From Actinomadura barringtoniae (GTDB taxonomy: Bacteria > Actinomycetota > Actinomycetes > Streptosporangiales > Streptosporangiaceae): a stretch of 64,000 bases of DNA. A program made the translations under genes and the position numbers. Shown here piece by piece: positions 7,419-15,878 of this stretch; the stretch's first letter is position 1, and each line of letters opens with the position of its first letter. The notes under the pieces are model-generated. The model was not told the origin of the DNA and did not search any database. It saw only the letters and a program-made list of their open reading frames with translations. Location: the NCBI RefSeq assembly GCF_017573505.1, contig NZ_JAGEOJ010000030.1, positions 1 through 64,000 on the forward strand. The letters run 5' to 3'.

Positions 7419-9008
7419 TTGAGCAAGCCTGTCGTCCTCGTCGCAGAAGAACTCTCCCCGGCCGGCATCGCCGTACTCGAATCCGACTTCGAGGTCCGCC
7501 ACGCGGACGGCGCCGACCGCGAGAAGCTGCTCCAGGCCGTCGCCGACGTCGACGCGCTGATCGTACGGAGCGCCACCAAGGTCACCGCCGAGGTCTTCCA
7601 GCACGCCAAGAAGCTGCGCGTGGTCGCCCGCGCCGGCGTCGGGCTGGACAACGTCGACGTGGAGGCCGCCACCAAGGCCGGCGTCATGGTCGTGAACGCC
7701 CCGACCTCCAACATCGTCACCGCCGCCGAGCACGCGATCGCGCTGCTGCTGGCCACCGCCCGGAACGTTCCGCAGGGCCACTCGGCGCTGAAGCAGGGCG
7801 AGTGGAAGCGGTCCAAGTACACCGGCGTCGAGCTGCAGGGCAAGACGGTGGGCGTGCTCGGCCTCGGCCGCATCGGCGTGCTGGTCGCCCAGCGCCTGGC
7901 CGCGTTCGACATGAACGTCGTCGCCTACGACCCGTACGTGCAGGCCGCCCGCGCCGCGCAGCTCGGCGTGAAGCTGGTCACGCTGGACGAGCTGCTGCGC
8001 GAGAGTGACTTCATCACCGTTCACCTGCCGAAGACGCCCGAGACCCTCGGCCTCATCGGCGACAAGGAACTGCACGAGGTCAAGCCGAGCGTGCGGATCG
8101 TGAACGCGGCACGCGGCGGCATCGTCGACGAGGCCGCTCTCGACCTGGCCGTCAAGGAGGGCCGCGTCGCCGGCGCCGGCATCGACGTGTTCAGCACCGA
8201 GCCGTGCACCGACAGCCCGCTGTTCCACCACGACAACGTCGTGGTCACCCCGCACCTGGGCGCCAGCACCCACGAGGCGCAGGAGAAGGCTGGCACGCAG
8301 GTCGCGCGCTCGGTCAAGCTCGCGCTGTCGGGTGAGTTCGTGCCGGACGCGGTGAACGTCCAGGGCGGCGCGGTCGCCGAGGACGTGAAGCCGGGGCTGC
8401 CGCTCGCCGAGAAGCTCGGCCGGATCTTCACCGCGCTGGCCGGCGGCGTGCCGGTACGGCTGGACGTGGTCGTCCGCGGCGAGATCACCGCGCACGACGT
8501 CAAGGTGCTGGAGCTCGCCGCGCTGAAGGGCGTCTTCGTGGACGTCATCGAGGAGGCGGTCACGTTCGTGAACGCCCCGCTGCTGGCCCGCGACCGCGGC
8601 GTCGAGGTCTCGCTCACGACCAGCGAGGACTCGCCCGACTGGCGGAACGTGGTCCAGGTGCGCGGCACGATGGCCGACGGCTCGGTCGTGTCGGTGTCCG
8701 GCACGCTGACCGGTCCGAAGCACGCCGAGCGGATCATCGAGATCAACGGCTACGCGATGGAGCTCGTCCCGACCGAGCACATGGCGTTCTTCGCCTACAC
8801 CGACCGTCCCGGCATCGTCGGCGTGGTCGGGCGGCTCCTGGGCGACGCCACCGTCAACATCGCCGGCATGCAGGTCGGCCGTGACGCCAAGGGCGGCACG
8901 GCGCTGATCGCGCTGACGGTCGACTCGGCGATCCCGCCGCAGCTGGTGGACGACATCAAGGGCGCGATCGGCTCGGACATGGGCCGCCGCGTGGACCTGG
9001 TCTCCTAG
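7419..9008 (+). CDS. serA: D-3-phosphoglycerate dehydrogenase
   Basis: The enzyme oxidises 3-phosphoglycerate with NAD+, the first step of serine synthesis. It is 529 residues, the long type with an ASB insert and a C-terminal ACT domain. Visible are the NAD-binding loop VGVLGLGRIG (about 147-156), the catalytic Arg in NAARGGIVDE, the Glu in GIDVFSTEP and the His in VTPHLGASTHEAQ. The ACT domain spans about 455-529 (HMAFFAYTDRPGIVGVV). The TTG at 7419 is chosen because the family starts S-K-P-V-V-L-V-A and GAAGGA lies eight bases upstream; the frame is open further back. It is separated from leuB by the sugar operon. Confidence 0.97.
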   Translation: MSKPVVLVAEELSPAGIAVLESDFEVRHADGADREKLLQAVADVDALIVRSATKVTAEVFQHAKKLRVVARAGVGLDNVDVEAATKAGVMVVNAPTSNIVTAAEHAIALLLATARNVPQGHSALKQGEWKRSKYTGVELQGKTVGVLGLGRIGVLVAQRLAAFDMNVVAYDPYVQAARAAQLGVKLVTLDELLRESDFITVHLPKTPETLGLIGDKELHEVKPSVRIVNAARGGIVDEAALDLAVKEGRVAGAGIDVFSTEPCTDSPLFHHDNVVVTPHLGASTHEAQEKAGTQVARSVKLALSGEFVPDAVNVQGGAVAEDVKPGLPLAEKLGRIFTALAGGVPVRLDVVVRGEITAHDVKVLELAALKGVFVDVIEEAVTFVNAPLLARDRGVEVSLTTSEDSPDWRNVVQVRGTMADGSVVSVSGTLTGPKHAERIIEINGYAMELVPTEHMAFFAYTDRPGIVGVVGRLLGDATVNIAGMQVGRDAKGGTALIALTVDSAIPPQLVDDIKGAIGSDMGRRVDLVS

Positions 9009-9061
9009 GACTGCATCCGGTGTCTTGAGCGTCTGAACGTTTCTGACACCTGCGCTTTCAG

Positions 9062-9098
9062 GGCCGTGGCCCCGTGCTGACCGCACGGGGCCACGGCC
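9062..9098 (+). terminator. serA terminator hairpin
   Basis: A perfect 16-bp stem (9062-9077 with 9083-9098) encloses the loop TGACC, 54 bases after the serA stop. No T-run follows, as is common in actinomycete terminators. Apart from a candidate small gene at 9370, nothing else is seen between 9099 and 9369. Confidence 0.75.
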
Positions 9099-9369
9099 GT
9101 TCATCGCCGCAGGTCGAGACCGTATGAGTCTCAGCATGTGAGAAGTTGCGCCACCGGTCGGGACGTTTGCGCTGACCAGAGGTAACGTGGCCAGGGTAAT
9201 GCGGCGCTTCGTAGTGATCCTTCGCTGCCGCAGCGGGGCCTAGGGACAGGCCGGCCACCCGCTGCGGAGTGGGGTACTGGCCGTAAGCCCTGTTCTCAGC
9301 CGGACCGTGCGAACCACGGTCTCCCGGCGGCCCGGAACAGCAGCCATACGCGTACAACGGAGCGAAACC

Positions 9370-9480
9370 ATGAACGAGACCTTCTCGGTCAAGCCCGCCG
9401 ATGACTCCCAGGACGAGGCCTCGCGCGCCTTGCAGACGGCGATGGACCGCCGCGACAACGGCGGCCAGCCCAGCCGGTAG
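9370..9480 (+). CDS. Candidate 36-residue acidic small protein
   Basis: The ATG at 9370 lies eight bases after GGAG (9358-9361). The 36-codon frame ends with TAG at 9480 and is hydrophilic, rich in D, E, R and Q, ending DRRDNGGQPSR. Support is positional: it has its own Shine-Dalgarno sequence, follows the serA terminator, and is followed by a very strong palindromic terminator at 9553. I do not recognise the family. It could be a chance frame. Confidence 0.4.
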   Translation: MNETFSVKPADDSQDEASRALQTAMDRRDNGGQPSR

Positions 9481-9552
9481 GCACCCGAGACCCGCCGCAG
9501 GCGGGCATCTCGCATGCGATCACCTCGCAGGCAGGCCCACAGACCCGCCCGC

Positions 9553-9595
9553 TCACGTGGACGTCCCGATCGATCGGGACGTCCACGTGAACTTT
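9553..9595 (+). terminator. 38-bp perfect palindrome plus T-run
   Basis: Positions 9553-9590 form a perfect palindrome without a spacer: the half TCACGTGGACGTCCCGATC is followed by its exact complement, then ACTTTTTA. As RNA this is a long hairpin ending in U5, an intrinsic terminator for rightward transcripts. It also faces the 3' end of the leftward sugar operon at 9658, but on that side it lacks a T-run after the stem. Confidence 0.75.
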
Positions 9596-9657
9596 TTATG
9601 GGCCCCGGAGACCTTGACCGGCCACGGAAGGCATCCGGGGACATCCGGGGAGCACTC

Positions 9658-10611
9658 TCAGGCGCCGGGCGCCTCCTGCGTGGCCTCCTGAGACTCGTTC
9701 AGGGCGTCTAGGGCGTCTAGGGCGTCTTGGGCGTCCCGGGCGTCCAGGGCCAGGGCTATGGCGCCTACCAGGGAGGCGTCGCCGGCGAAGCGGGCCTGTT
9801 CCAGGCGGGGCGGGAACGGGACGGCGGACTTCAGCAGGGCCTGCAGGCGGGGGAGCACGGACGTCTCGGCGGCCATTCCGCCGCCGAGGACGACCCGTTC
9901 GGGGTCCAGGGCTATGGCGAGGTTGGCGACGGCCATCCCGAGACGGTCGAGAGCCTCCTCCAGGAGTTCGGCGACCTCCGGGTCGTCCCGCATCTCGAAC
10001 AGTTCGTGCGCGGCGACGTCCCGGCCGATCAGGTCGGAGCCGCGGCGGGCCAGGCCGCTGCCCGACACGTACTCCTCCAGGGGCGCGTGCCCGGCGGCGT
10101 AGGCGGGCTGGCCGGGCGAGGTCAGGACGTAGCCGATCTCGCCCGCCGCGCCGTTGGCGCCGCTGAGCACGCTGCCGCCCGCGACGATCCCGGCGCCGAG
10201 GCCCGTGCCCACGTTCACATAGAGGCCGGTGTCCACCCCGGACAGGCGCCCCCACCGGACCTCGGCGGCGGTGGCGGCGTTGACGTCGTTGTCGAGGTGG
10301 ACCTGAACGCCCAGGCCGGACCGGAGCAGGCCGCGCAGCGGCAGTTCCTCCCAGCCCGGCACGTTGGGCGCCAGCACGACCCGTTCGCCCCGCACGACGC
10401 CGAACGTTGAGACGCCCACGGCGCTGAGCGGGCCGGCGCCGGTCTCGGCGACCAGGTCGTGCGCGGCGGCGACCGCGCGGCGCACGACCGTCGGGGCGCC
10501 GTCGCGGGCCCTGGTCTCCAGGCGGGTACGGCGCAGGATGCGCCCGGACTCGGTGGCGGTGGCCAGGGCGATCTTCGTACCGCCGAAGTCGATGCCGAGG
10601 ACGACGCTCAC
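9658..10611 (-). CDS. ROK family sugar kinase (glucokinase-like)
   Basis: The 317-residue protein has the ATP phosphate-1 motif GIDFGGTKIALA (about 6-17), APNVPGWEELPL, the catalytic LDNDVNAATAAEVRWG, and the phosphate-2 motif NVGTGLGAGIVAGG. The canonical ROK zinc motif CxCGxxGC is absent: after GAAGEIGYV the chain runs directly into SPGQPAYAAGHAPLEEYVSG. The GTG at 10611 overlaps the permease stop by four bases (GTGA), so it is the last gene of the import operon and probably phosphorylates the imported sugar. The C-terminus is built of D-A-x triplets from a 9-bp DNA repeat. Exact sugar unknown. Confidence 0.85.
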   Translation of the reverse strand: MSVVLGIDFGGTKIALATATESGRILRRTRLETRARDGAPTVVRRAVAAAHDLVAETGAGPLSAVGVSTFGVVRGERVVLAPNVPGWEELPLRGLLRSGLGVQVHLDNDVNAATAAEVRWGRLSGVDTGLYVNVGTGLGAGIVAGGSVLSGANGAAGEIGYVLTSPGQPAYAAGHAPLEEYVSGSGLARRGSDLIGRDVAAHELFEMRDDPEVAELLEEALDRLGMAVANLAIALDPERVVLGGGMAAETSVLPRLQALLKSAVPFPPRLEQARFAGDASLVGAIALALDARDAQDALDALDALNESQEATQEAPGA

Positions 10612-11846
10612 CGGGCGACGCCGCCCGGCCGGGCGCGGCGGGTCACCGAGTCGATCGCGACCGCCAGCGCGAGCACCCCGGCCGTCACCATGAACCGGAC
10701 CGAGGAGTTCACGTTGAGCAGCAGCATGCCGTTGGTGACCGACTGGATGACCAGGATGCCGAGCAGCGCCGCGTAGGTGCGGCCGCGGCCGCCGAACAGG
10801 CTGGTCCCGCCGATCACCGCGGCGGCGATCGCGTTCAGCAGGATGTCGCTGCCGCCCGAACTCTGGTTGACCGCCGACAGCCGGCTGGCCGCCAGGATCC
10901 CGCCCGCGCCCGCCAGCAGCGAGGCCGCGACGAACGCCAGGATGCGGATCCGCGTGACGCTGATCCCGGCGCGGCGGGCCGCCTCGACGCTGCCGCCGAC
11001 CGCGTAGATCCAGCGGCCGACGACGGTGTGGCGCAGGAGCAGGTCGAGGATCACCACGAGCGAGCCGAAGATGACCAGGGTGAGCGGTACGCCGCGGTCC
11101 CCGTTCAGCACCGCCACGGCGGCGGCGAGGATCACCGCGAGCACCCCGGCGCGCAGCAGCGGCCAGTACACCGAGGCGACCGGCAGGTCGGCCTGGGCGC
11201 GGGCGCGGCGGGTGAGCAGGGACGAGCCGAGGAACACCGCGACGATGACCACGACCGCGAGCCAGCTCAGCCACGCGGGCAGCCAGGTGTCGCTCAGCTT
11301 GGCGATGGAGCCGTCGAACGGCAGGTTGATCGTTCCCTCGTCGCCGAGCAGGTAGAGCAGCAGGCCCTGCCAGCCGATCAGCCCCGCCAGCGTGACGACG
11401 AACGACGGCATGCCGAGCATCGTGAACATCAGCCCGTGCAGCAGCCCGACGAGCGCGACCGCGCCGAGCGCCAGCAGCACCGCCGGCCCGGCGGGCACGC
11501 CGTGCTTGACGTACAGCAGCGTCATGACCACGCCGCACAGGCCGCTGACCGAGCCGACCGACAGGTCGATCTCGCCGAGCAGCAGCACCATCACGACGCC
11601 GAGCGCGATCGTGCCGGTGGCGGCCATCTGCAGCGCGAGGTTGGTGAGGTTCTCGGCCGACAGGAAGTGCTCGTTCAGCGACCCGAACACGATCGCGATG
11701 ACGACGAGCCCGGCGACGACCGGCAGCGCGCCCGGCTCGCCGCCGCGCAGCCGCCCGGTCAGCTCCGACAGCCGGTCGCGCAGCTCACGCGACGCGCTCT
11801 CACTCCCGCCCTTGTCGTTGCTCTTGGTCGTGGACACGGTGGTCAT
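10608..11846 (-). CDS. Sugar ABC transporter permease (BPD_transp_2, XylH/RbsC-like)
   Basis: This 412-residue integral membrane permease of the ribose/xylose class has about ten to eleven hydrophobic helices. The family stretches GEIDLSVGSVSGLCGV and AVIGGTSLFGGRGRTYAAL-x-GILVIQSVTNG are clear. The charged N-terminal 40 residues are cytoplasmic. The ATG at 11846 overlaps the ATPase stop by four bases (ATGA), and its own stop overlaps the kinase start, so the four genes form one tightly coupled operon. The long loop between mid-protein helices is typical of XylH-like permeases. Confidence 0.92.
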   Translation of the reverse strand: MTTVSTTKSNDKGGSESASRELRDRLSELTGRLRGGEPGALPVVAGLVVIAIVFGSLNEHFLSAENLTNLALQMAATGTIALGVVMVLLLGEIDLSVGSVSGLCGVVMTLLYVKHGVPAGPAVLLALGAVALVGLLHGLMFTMLGMPSFVVTLAGLIGWQGLLLYLLGDEGTINLPFDGSIAKLSDTWLPAWLSWLAVVVIVAVFLGSSLLTRRARAQADLPVASVYWPLLRAGVLAVILAAAVAVLNGDRGVPLTLVIFGSLVVILDLLLRHTVVGRWIYAVGGSVEAARRAGISVTRIRILAFVAASLLAGAGGILAASRLSAVNQSSGGSDILLNAIAAAVIGGTSLFGGRGRTYAALLGILVIQSVTNGMLLLNVNSSVRFMVTAGVLALAVAIDSVTRRARPGGVAR

Positions 11847-12619
11847 GCCGCCGCCTCCGCTCCGGTGATCGCCGCCACGACGGCCTCCTGGGAGGTGTCG
11901 GCGGTACGGAAGTCGCCCGCGTTCCGGCCCAGCCGCAGGACCACGATCCGGTCGCTGACGGCGCGGACGTCGGCGAGATTGTGCGAGATGACCATCACGG
12001 CGTGGCCGCGGTCGCGCAGCCGCCGGATGAGGTCGAGCACCTGCGCGGTCTGCTCGACGCCGAGCGCCGCCGTCGGCTCGTCCAGCAGCACCACCCGCGG
12101 CTCGCCGATGAGCGCGCGGGTGATCGCGACTGACTGGCGCTGGCCTCCCGACAGGGCCGCGACGGGGGCGTGGATGTCGCGGATCCGCACGTCGAGGGAG
12201 GCCAGCAGGTCACGGGTGGCGCGTTCCATCCGGAGCGGCCGCAGCAGGCCCCATCGGTTGCGCTCCGAGCCGAGGAAGAGGTTGGCGACCACGTCGAGGT
12301 TCTCGCACAGCGCCAGGTCCTGGTAGACGGTCGAGATCCCGATCGCCTGCGCGTCGTGCGGCCGGGCGATGCGGACCGCGCGGCCGTCGAACGCCAGCTC
12401 GCCGGTGTCGGGGGAGATGACGCCGGAGATGGCCTTGACCAGGGTGGACTTGCCCGCCCCGTTGTCGCCGACCAGCGCCACGACCTCGCCCTCGGCCAGG
12501 TCCAGGCTCACGCCGTCGAGAGCCTGGACCGCGCCGTACCGCTTGGAGATCTCCCGCGCGGACAGAACGGGAGTGGCGGCGGGGGCGTTCCCCGCCTTGC
12601 TCGTGGTGCCGGCCGTCAC
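11843..12619 (-). CDS. Sugar ABC transporter ATPase, single-domain (FrcA/XylG-like)
   Basis: The 258-residue ABC ATPase has Walker A GDNGAGKS (about 51-58), a Q-loop near VYQDLALCENLDV, signature LSGGQRQSV, Walker B VVLLDEPTAALG and switch His in VISHNL. It carries one ATPase domain rather than the fused pair found in E. coli-type XylG/RbsA, so it must act as a homodimer. The GTG at 12619 overlaps the stop of the binding-protein gene (GTGA). The poorly conserved first 17 residues suggest the true fold begins near PVLSAREISKRYG. Confidence 0.92.
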   Translation of the reverse strand: MTAGTTSKAGNAPAATPVLSAREISKRYGAVQALDGVSLDLAEGEVVALVGDNGAGKSTLVKAISGVISPDTGELAFDGRAVRIARPHDAQAIGISTVYQDLALCENLDVVANLFLGSERNRWGLLRPLRMERATRDLLASLDVRIRDIHAPVAALSGGQRQSVAITRALIGEPRVVLLDEPTAALGVEQTAQVLDLIRRLRDRGHAVMVISHNLADVRAVSDRIVVLRLGRNAGDFRTADTSQEAVVAAITGAEAAA

Positions 12620-13713
12620 TGGAGACCCGCGCTCTTGCAGGCGGCGGCCACCTCGCCGGTGCAGATCTTGTCGGCGGTGTAGAAGCCGTCCTTGATGATG
12701 GTGTCCTTGATCTTGTCCTTGGTGACGGCGGTGGGGGCGAGCATGTACGCCGGGATGTCGGCGGTGCCGTTGTTCACCTTGGTCGGCGCGGTCGGCTTGT
12801 CGCCCTTGACCAGCGCGACGGCCAGCTCGGCCGACTGGTAGGCCTGCGCCCTGATGTTGAGGTAGACGGTCATGTTCTGCTCGCCGGTGAGGATCCGCTG
12901 TACGGCGGCGAGCTCGGCGTCCTGCCCGGTGATGGGCGGCAGCTGCTTGTAGCCCGCGCGCTTCATCGCCGCGATCGCGCCGCCCGCCATGCCGTCGTTG
13001 GCCGACAGCACGCCGACGATCTGGTCGCGGCCGAGCGCGGTGATGGACTGCTCCATCTCCTGCTGCGCCTTGTCGGGGCTCCAGTCGGGGGTGTCGAACT
13101 CGCGGCCGATCTGGACCTTGCCGTCCAGTACCTGGTGCGCGCCCTTCTTGTAGTCGCCCGAGCTCGGGTCGGTGAGCGCGCCGTTCAGCATGACGATCTT
13201 GCCCTTGGCGGTGGTGCCGCGCTGGTTAAGCGCGTCCAGCAGCGCCTGGCCCTGCATCTGGCCGACCCGCACGTTGTCGAACGAGACGAAGTAGGCGTAG
13301 CCGATGCCGGTGATGAGCCGGTCGTAGGCGATGACCGGGATCTTCTTCTGCCGCGCCTGGTTGACCAGCGGCGCGACCGCCTTGGCGTCGACGGCGTCCA
13401 GCGCGATGACGTCGGCGCCCTGGGTGAGGGCGCCCTCGACCTGGGACTGCTGCTTGTTCGGGTCCTGGTCGGCGTTGCCGTAGATGATCTTGCAGTCGGG
13501 GCAGAGCTGCTTGACCCGCTCCTGGAACAGCGGCCGGTCGAACGCCTCGTACCGCGTGGTCTTGGACTCGGGCAGGAAGAGCGCGATCGTCTTCCCCTTG
13601 CCGGACCCGGAGCCCTTGTCGTTCTTGTCGCCGGATCCACAACCGGCCGCGGCCCCGGCCGTCACGGCCAGCAGGGCGGCGGCCGCGGGAATCAGGAACC
13701 TCGTTCGATGCAT
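12616..13713 (-). CDS. Xylose/ribose-type ABC substrate-binding lipoprotein
   Basis: The 365-residue precursor begins with a signal peptide ending AAGCGSG (lipobox near residue 24), then a Lys/Gly/Asp linker and a periplasmic-binding-protein domain. KTIALFLPESKTTRYEAFDR, NADQDPNKQQSQVEGALTQG, VIAYDRLI and YFVSFDNVRVG resemble the XylF subgroup most. It delivers a pentose or similar sugar to the permease and ATPase encoded downstream with 4-bp overlaps. AAAGGCGG precedes the ATG at 13713. A ROK-type operator and a GC-rich leader hairpin lie in its upstream region, so repression by the divergent ROK regulator is likely. Xylose is the best guess. Confidence 0.88.
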   Translation of the reverse strand: MHRTRFLIPAAAALLAVTAGAAAGCGSGDKNDKGSGSGKGKTIALFLPESKTTRYEAFDRPLFQERVKQLCPDCKIIYGNADQDPNKQQSQVEGALTQGADVIALDAVDAKAVAPLVNQARQKKIPVIAYDRLITGIGYAYFVSFDNVRVGQMQGQALLDALNQRGTTAKGKIVMLNGALTDPSSGDYKKGAHQVLDGKVQIGREFDTPDWSPDKAQQEMEQSITALGRDQIVGVLSANDGMAGGAIAAMKRAGYKQLPPITGQDAELAAVQRILTGEQNMTVYLNIRAQAYQSAELAVALVKGDKPTAPTKVNNGTADIPAYMLAPTAVTKDKIKDTIIKDGFYTADKICTGEVAAACKSAGLQ

Positions 13714-13749
13714 CGGGCTTCCGCCTTTCGTGCGACCCCCGAACCAGGT

Positions 13750-13781
13750 CCCCGGCCGCGCGGGGCGGTGCGCGGCCGGGG
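13750..13781 (-). other. GC-rich leader hairpin upstream of the sugar operon
   Basis: A perfect 12-bp stem (CCCCGGCCGCGC with GCGCGGCCGGGG) encloses an 8-base loop. It lies between the candidate operator (13794-13812) and the start of the binding-protein gene (13713), so it would be in the 5' untranslated leader. It may stabilise or attenuate the mRNA. There is no T-run on the operon side. Confidence 0.5.
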
Positions 13782-13793
13782 TTTAGGATGAAA

Positions 13794-13812
13794 GTAAGGG
13801 AGTCTTCCTAAC
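13794..13812. promoter_or_regulatory. Candidate ROK-repressor operator
   Basis: The 19-bp imperfect palindrome GTAAGGGAGTCTTCCTAAC has 7 of 9 symmetric pairs and sits between the divergent sugar operon and the ROK regulator. From memory it resembles the GTTAGGAAA-type palindromes assigned to actinomycete ROK repressors. An outer pair TTAGGA (13783-13788) and TCCTAA (13806-13811) gives a second overlapping symmetry. Confidence 0.55.
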
Positions 13813-13889
13813 AAATACAAGGCCCATGAAGTCCTCGAAGCCGGAACGTGATATGCCACTGTCGAGGTAGTGGATGCGGGGGTAGGCAA

Positions 13890-15122
13890 GTGACGATCGG
13901 GACGGGCACGGGCGGCAACGGGAAGCCCATCGCGAGCACGACGAGCGTGCTGCGGGTGATGAACGAGCGCGCCGTTTACGAACGGATCCGGTTGGACGGG
14001 CCGATCTCGCGCCCCGAGGTGGCACAGGCGACCGGGCTGTCCAAGCCGACCGTCTCGCTCGCCCTCGCCGACCTTGAGCGAACCGGCCTGGTCCGGACCG
14101 TGGGCCACCGAACCGGCAACGCGGGCCGCGCGGCGATGCTGTACGAGATCCATCCGACGGCGGGCCGCGTGATCGGCATCGATGTCGGCCGGGAGTGGGT
14201 GCGCGCCGCGATGTCGGGCCTGGACGGCAAGCCGGTCGTACGGCGTGACGTGCGCTCGCAGGCGCGCAGCGCGTCCGCGCTCATCGACCAGCTCGCGGGG
14301 CTCGTCGACGAGTTGTCGGCGGAGGCCGGGATCGCGCCCGGCGAGGTCACCTACATCGTCCTCGGGACGCCAGGTGTGCACGACGCCGAGAACAACCGGT
14401 TGCTGCTCGCACCCAACCTGCCCGGCTGGCAGCGGCCCGGTGTGACTCTCGAGCTGGCCGAACGGCTGCCCGCGCCGTGCCTGATCGAGAACGACATCTC
14501 GCTCGCGGCGCTGGGGGAGCAGGCGCACGGGCTCGGCGCCGAGGTCGACAATTTCGTGTTCCTGTCGATCGGCACGGGCATAGGCATGGGCATCGTGCTC
14601 GACGGACGGCTCTACCGGGGTGCGCGCGGCGCCGCGGGCGAGGTCGCGTTCCTCCCGGTCGGCGAGACCGACCCGCTGACGCGCTCCCCGGAGGCCAAGC
14701 GGCACGGGATGCTGGAGAGCGTGCTGTCGGCGGCCGGGCTGGTCGCGACCGCGAGCCGGTTCGGGATGCCGGGCCGCCTGACGGTGAAGAAGGTGTACGA
14801 CGCGGCGCGCGCCGGCGACCCGATCGCGCTGGAGGCCGTTCAGTACGAGGCGGGCAACATCTCGCGCGCGCTCGCCAGCGTCATCGCCCTGCTCGACCCG
14901 CAGCTGATCGTGATCGGCGGCGGCCTCGGGCGGCACGGCGTGGACGTGCTGCTGGACGCCGTGCGCGAGCGCCTGGCCGACATGACGCCGCTCGACCCGC
15001 CGCCGATCCGGCCCTCGGCGCTCGCCGAGGAGGCCACCGTGGTCGGCGCGCTCGCGGTCGGGCTCGCGACCGCGCTGGACATCGTCTTCAACCGCGCCGT
15101 CGCCGAACCGGCGGTCGGGTGA
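13890..15122 (+). CDS. ROK family transcriptional regulator
   Basis: The 410-residue protein has an N-terminal winged helix (about 18-85: ERAVYERIRLDGPISRPEVA and TGLSKPTVSLALADLERTG) followed by a ROK sugar-binding domain with IGIDVGREWVRAAM, LAPNLPGWQRPG, LIENDISLAALGEQAHG and IGTGIGMGIVLDG. The Cys-rich ROK zinc motif is missing here too. It is divergent from the ABC/kinase operon with the palindrome at 13794 between them, so it is most likely the local sugar-responsive repressor. The GTG at 13890 is preferred because residues before it are Cys/Gly-rich and unlike the family. Its stop overlaps the next start. Confidence 0.88.
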   Translation: MTIGTGTGGNGKPIASTTSVLRVMNERAVYERIRLDGPISRPEVAQATGLSKPTVSLALADLERTGLVRTVGHRTGNAGRAAMLYEIHPTAGRVIGIDVGREWVRAAMSGLDGKPVVRRDVRSQARSASALIDQLAGLVDELSAEAGIAPGEVTYIVLGTPGVHDAENNRLLLAPNLPGWQRPGVTLELAERLPAPCLIENDISLAALGEQAHGLGAEVDNFVFLSIGTGIGMGIVLDGRLYRGARGAAGEVAFLPVGETDPLTRSPEAKRHGMLESVLSAAGLVATASRFGMPGRLTVKKVYDAARAGDPIALEAVQYEAGNISRALASVIALLDPQLIVIGGGLGRHGVDVLLDAVRERLADMTPLDPPPIRPSALAEEATVVGALAVGLATALDIVFNRAVAEPAVG

Positions 15123-15799
15123 TGGCGGGCGCCGTCCACTGCCTGGCCGAGGCGGCGGCGCTCGGGCCGTTCTTCGAGATCGTCACCGACCCGGCCGAGG
15201 AGTGCGACCCGACCTGGCGCCCGCTGCCGGAGAACGATCCGGACCGGCTGCTCGGCCTGATCGACTCCTACGCCGAACGCCTGGGCACGGGCGAGCGTCG
15301 AGTCGCCGCGTCGATCCTCTTCCAGGGACTGGCCTCACGCCTGTGGTCGCCCGTCGTGGTCGCGGCCGCGCTCGGCGTCGTACCTGACCTGAGCTCGCTG
15401 CACTGGCGCTGGGCCCCGGGCGCGCCGATCGCCCTCTGGCTCGCCGAGCCTTCCGCGCTCAGCGGATCAGCGGCGGAGGCCGTTCATGCGACGGTCGTCG
15501 AAGGCCAGTTGCGGCCGTTGCGCGCCGCGATGCTGGAGGCCGTACGGCTGGCGGACGGGCTGATCTGGGGGAACGCGGCGTCCGCGCTGGTAGGGGCGCT
15601 GTATGCCGGAAGGCTGCGGTCTGATCTGGCGCCGCGCCTGAACGCTCTCGTACGGGACCTGCTGGCGCGCGAGCCGTTCATCGACAGCGGCTCGTTCGAT
15701 GCCCAAGGCGCCTTCGTGAGGCGGAGCTGCTGCCTCTATTACAAGGTGCCTCCCGGCGGCGGGATGTGCGGCGACTGTGCGCTCCTTCCCCGTCCCTAG
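15122..15799 (+). CDS. FhuF-like (2Fe-2S)-binding protein
   Basis: The 225-residue protein ends with RRSCCLYYKVPPGGGMCGDC, the C-C-x10-C-x2-C cluster-binding motif of the FhuF C-terminal domain found in siderophore iron reductases. The first 190 residues are helical with IDSYAERLGTGERRVAAS and the FhuF-like SRLWSPVVVAAALG. It would reduce ferric chelates in the cytoplasm. The ATG overlaps the ROK regulator stop by one base (TGATG), so it is translationally coupled to a sugar regulator rather than to siderophore genes, which is unexpected. Family call is good; substrate unknown. Confidence 0.8.
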   Translation: MAGAVHCLAEAAALGPFFEIVTDPAEECDPTWRPLPENDPDRLLGLIDSYAERLGTGERRVAASILFQGLASRLWSPVVVAAALGVVPDLSSLHWRWAPGAPIALWLAEPSALSGSAAEAVHATVVEGQLRPLRAAMLEAVRLADGLIWGNAASALVGALYAGRLRSDLAPRLNALVRDLLAREPFIDSGSFDAQGAFVRRSCCLYYKVPPGGGMCGDCALLPRP

Positions 15800-15878
15800 A
15801 GGTGGGGTGTGCGAGACGAGGGGTCCGGAATATGAGATGGATGCTCAAGAGCTGAGACGTTGGGGGTAGAGTGCCCGC

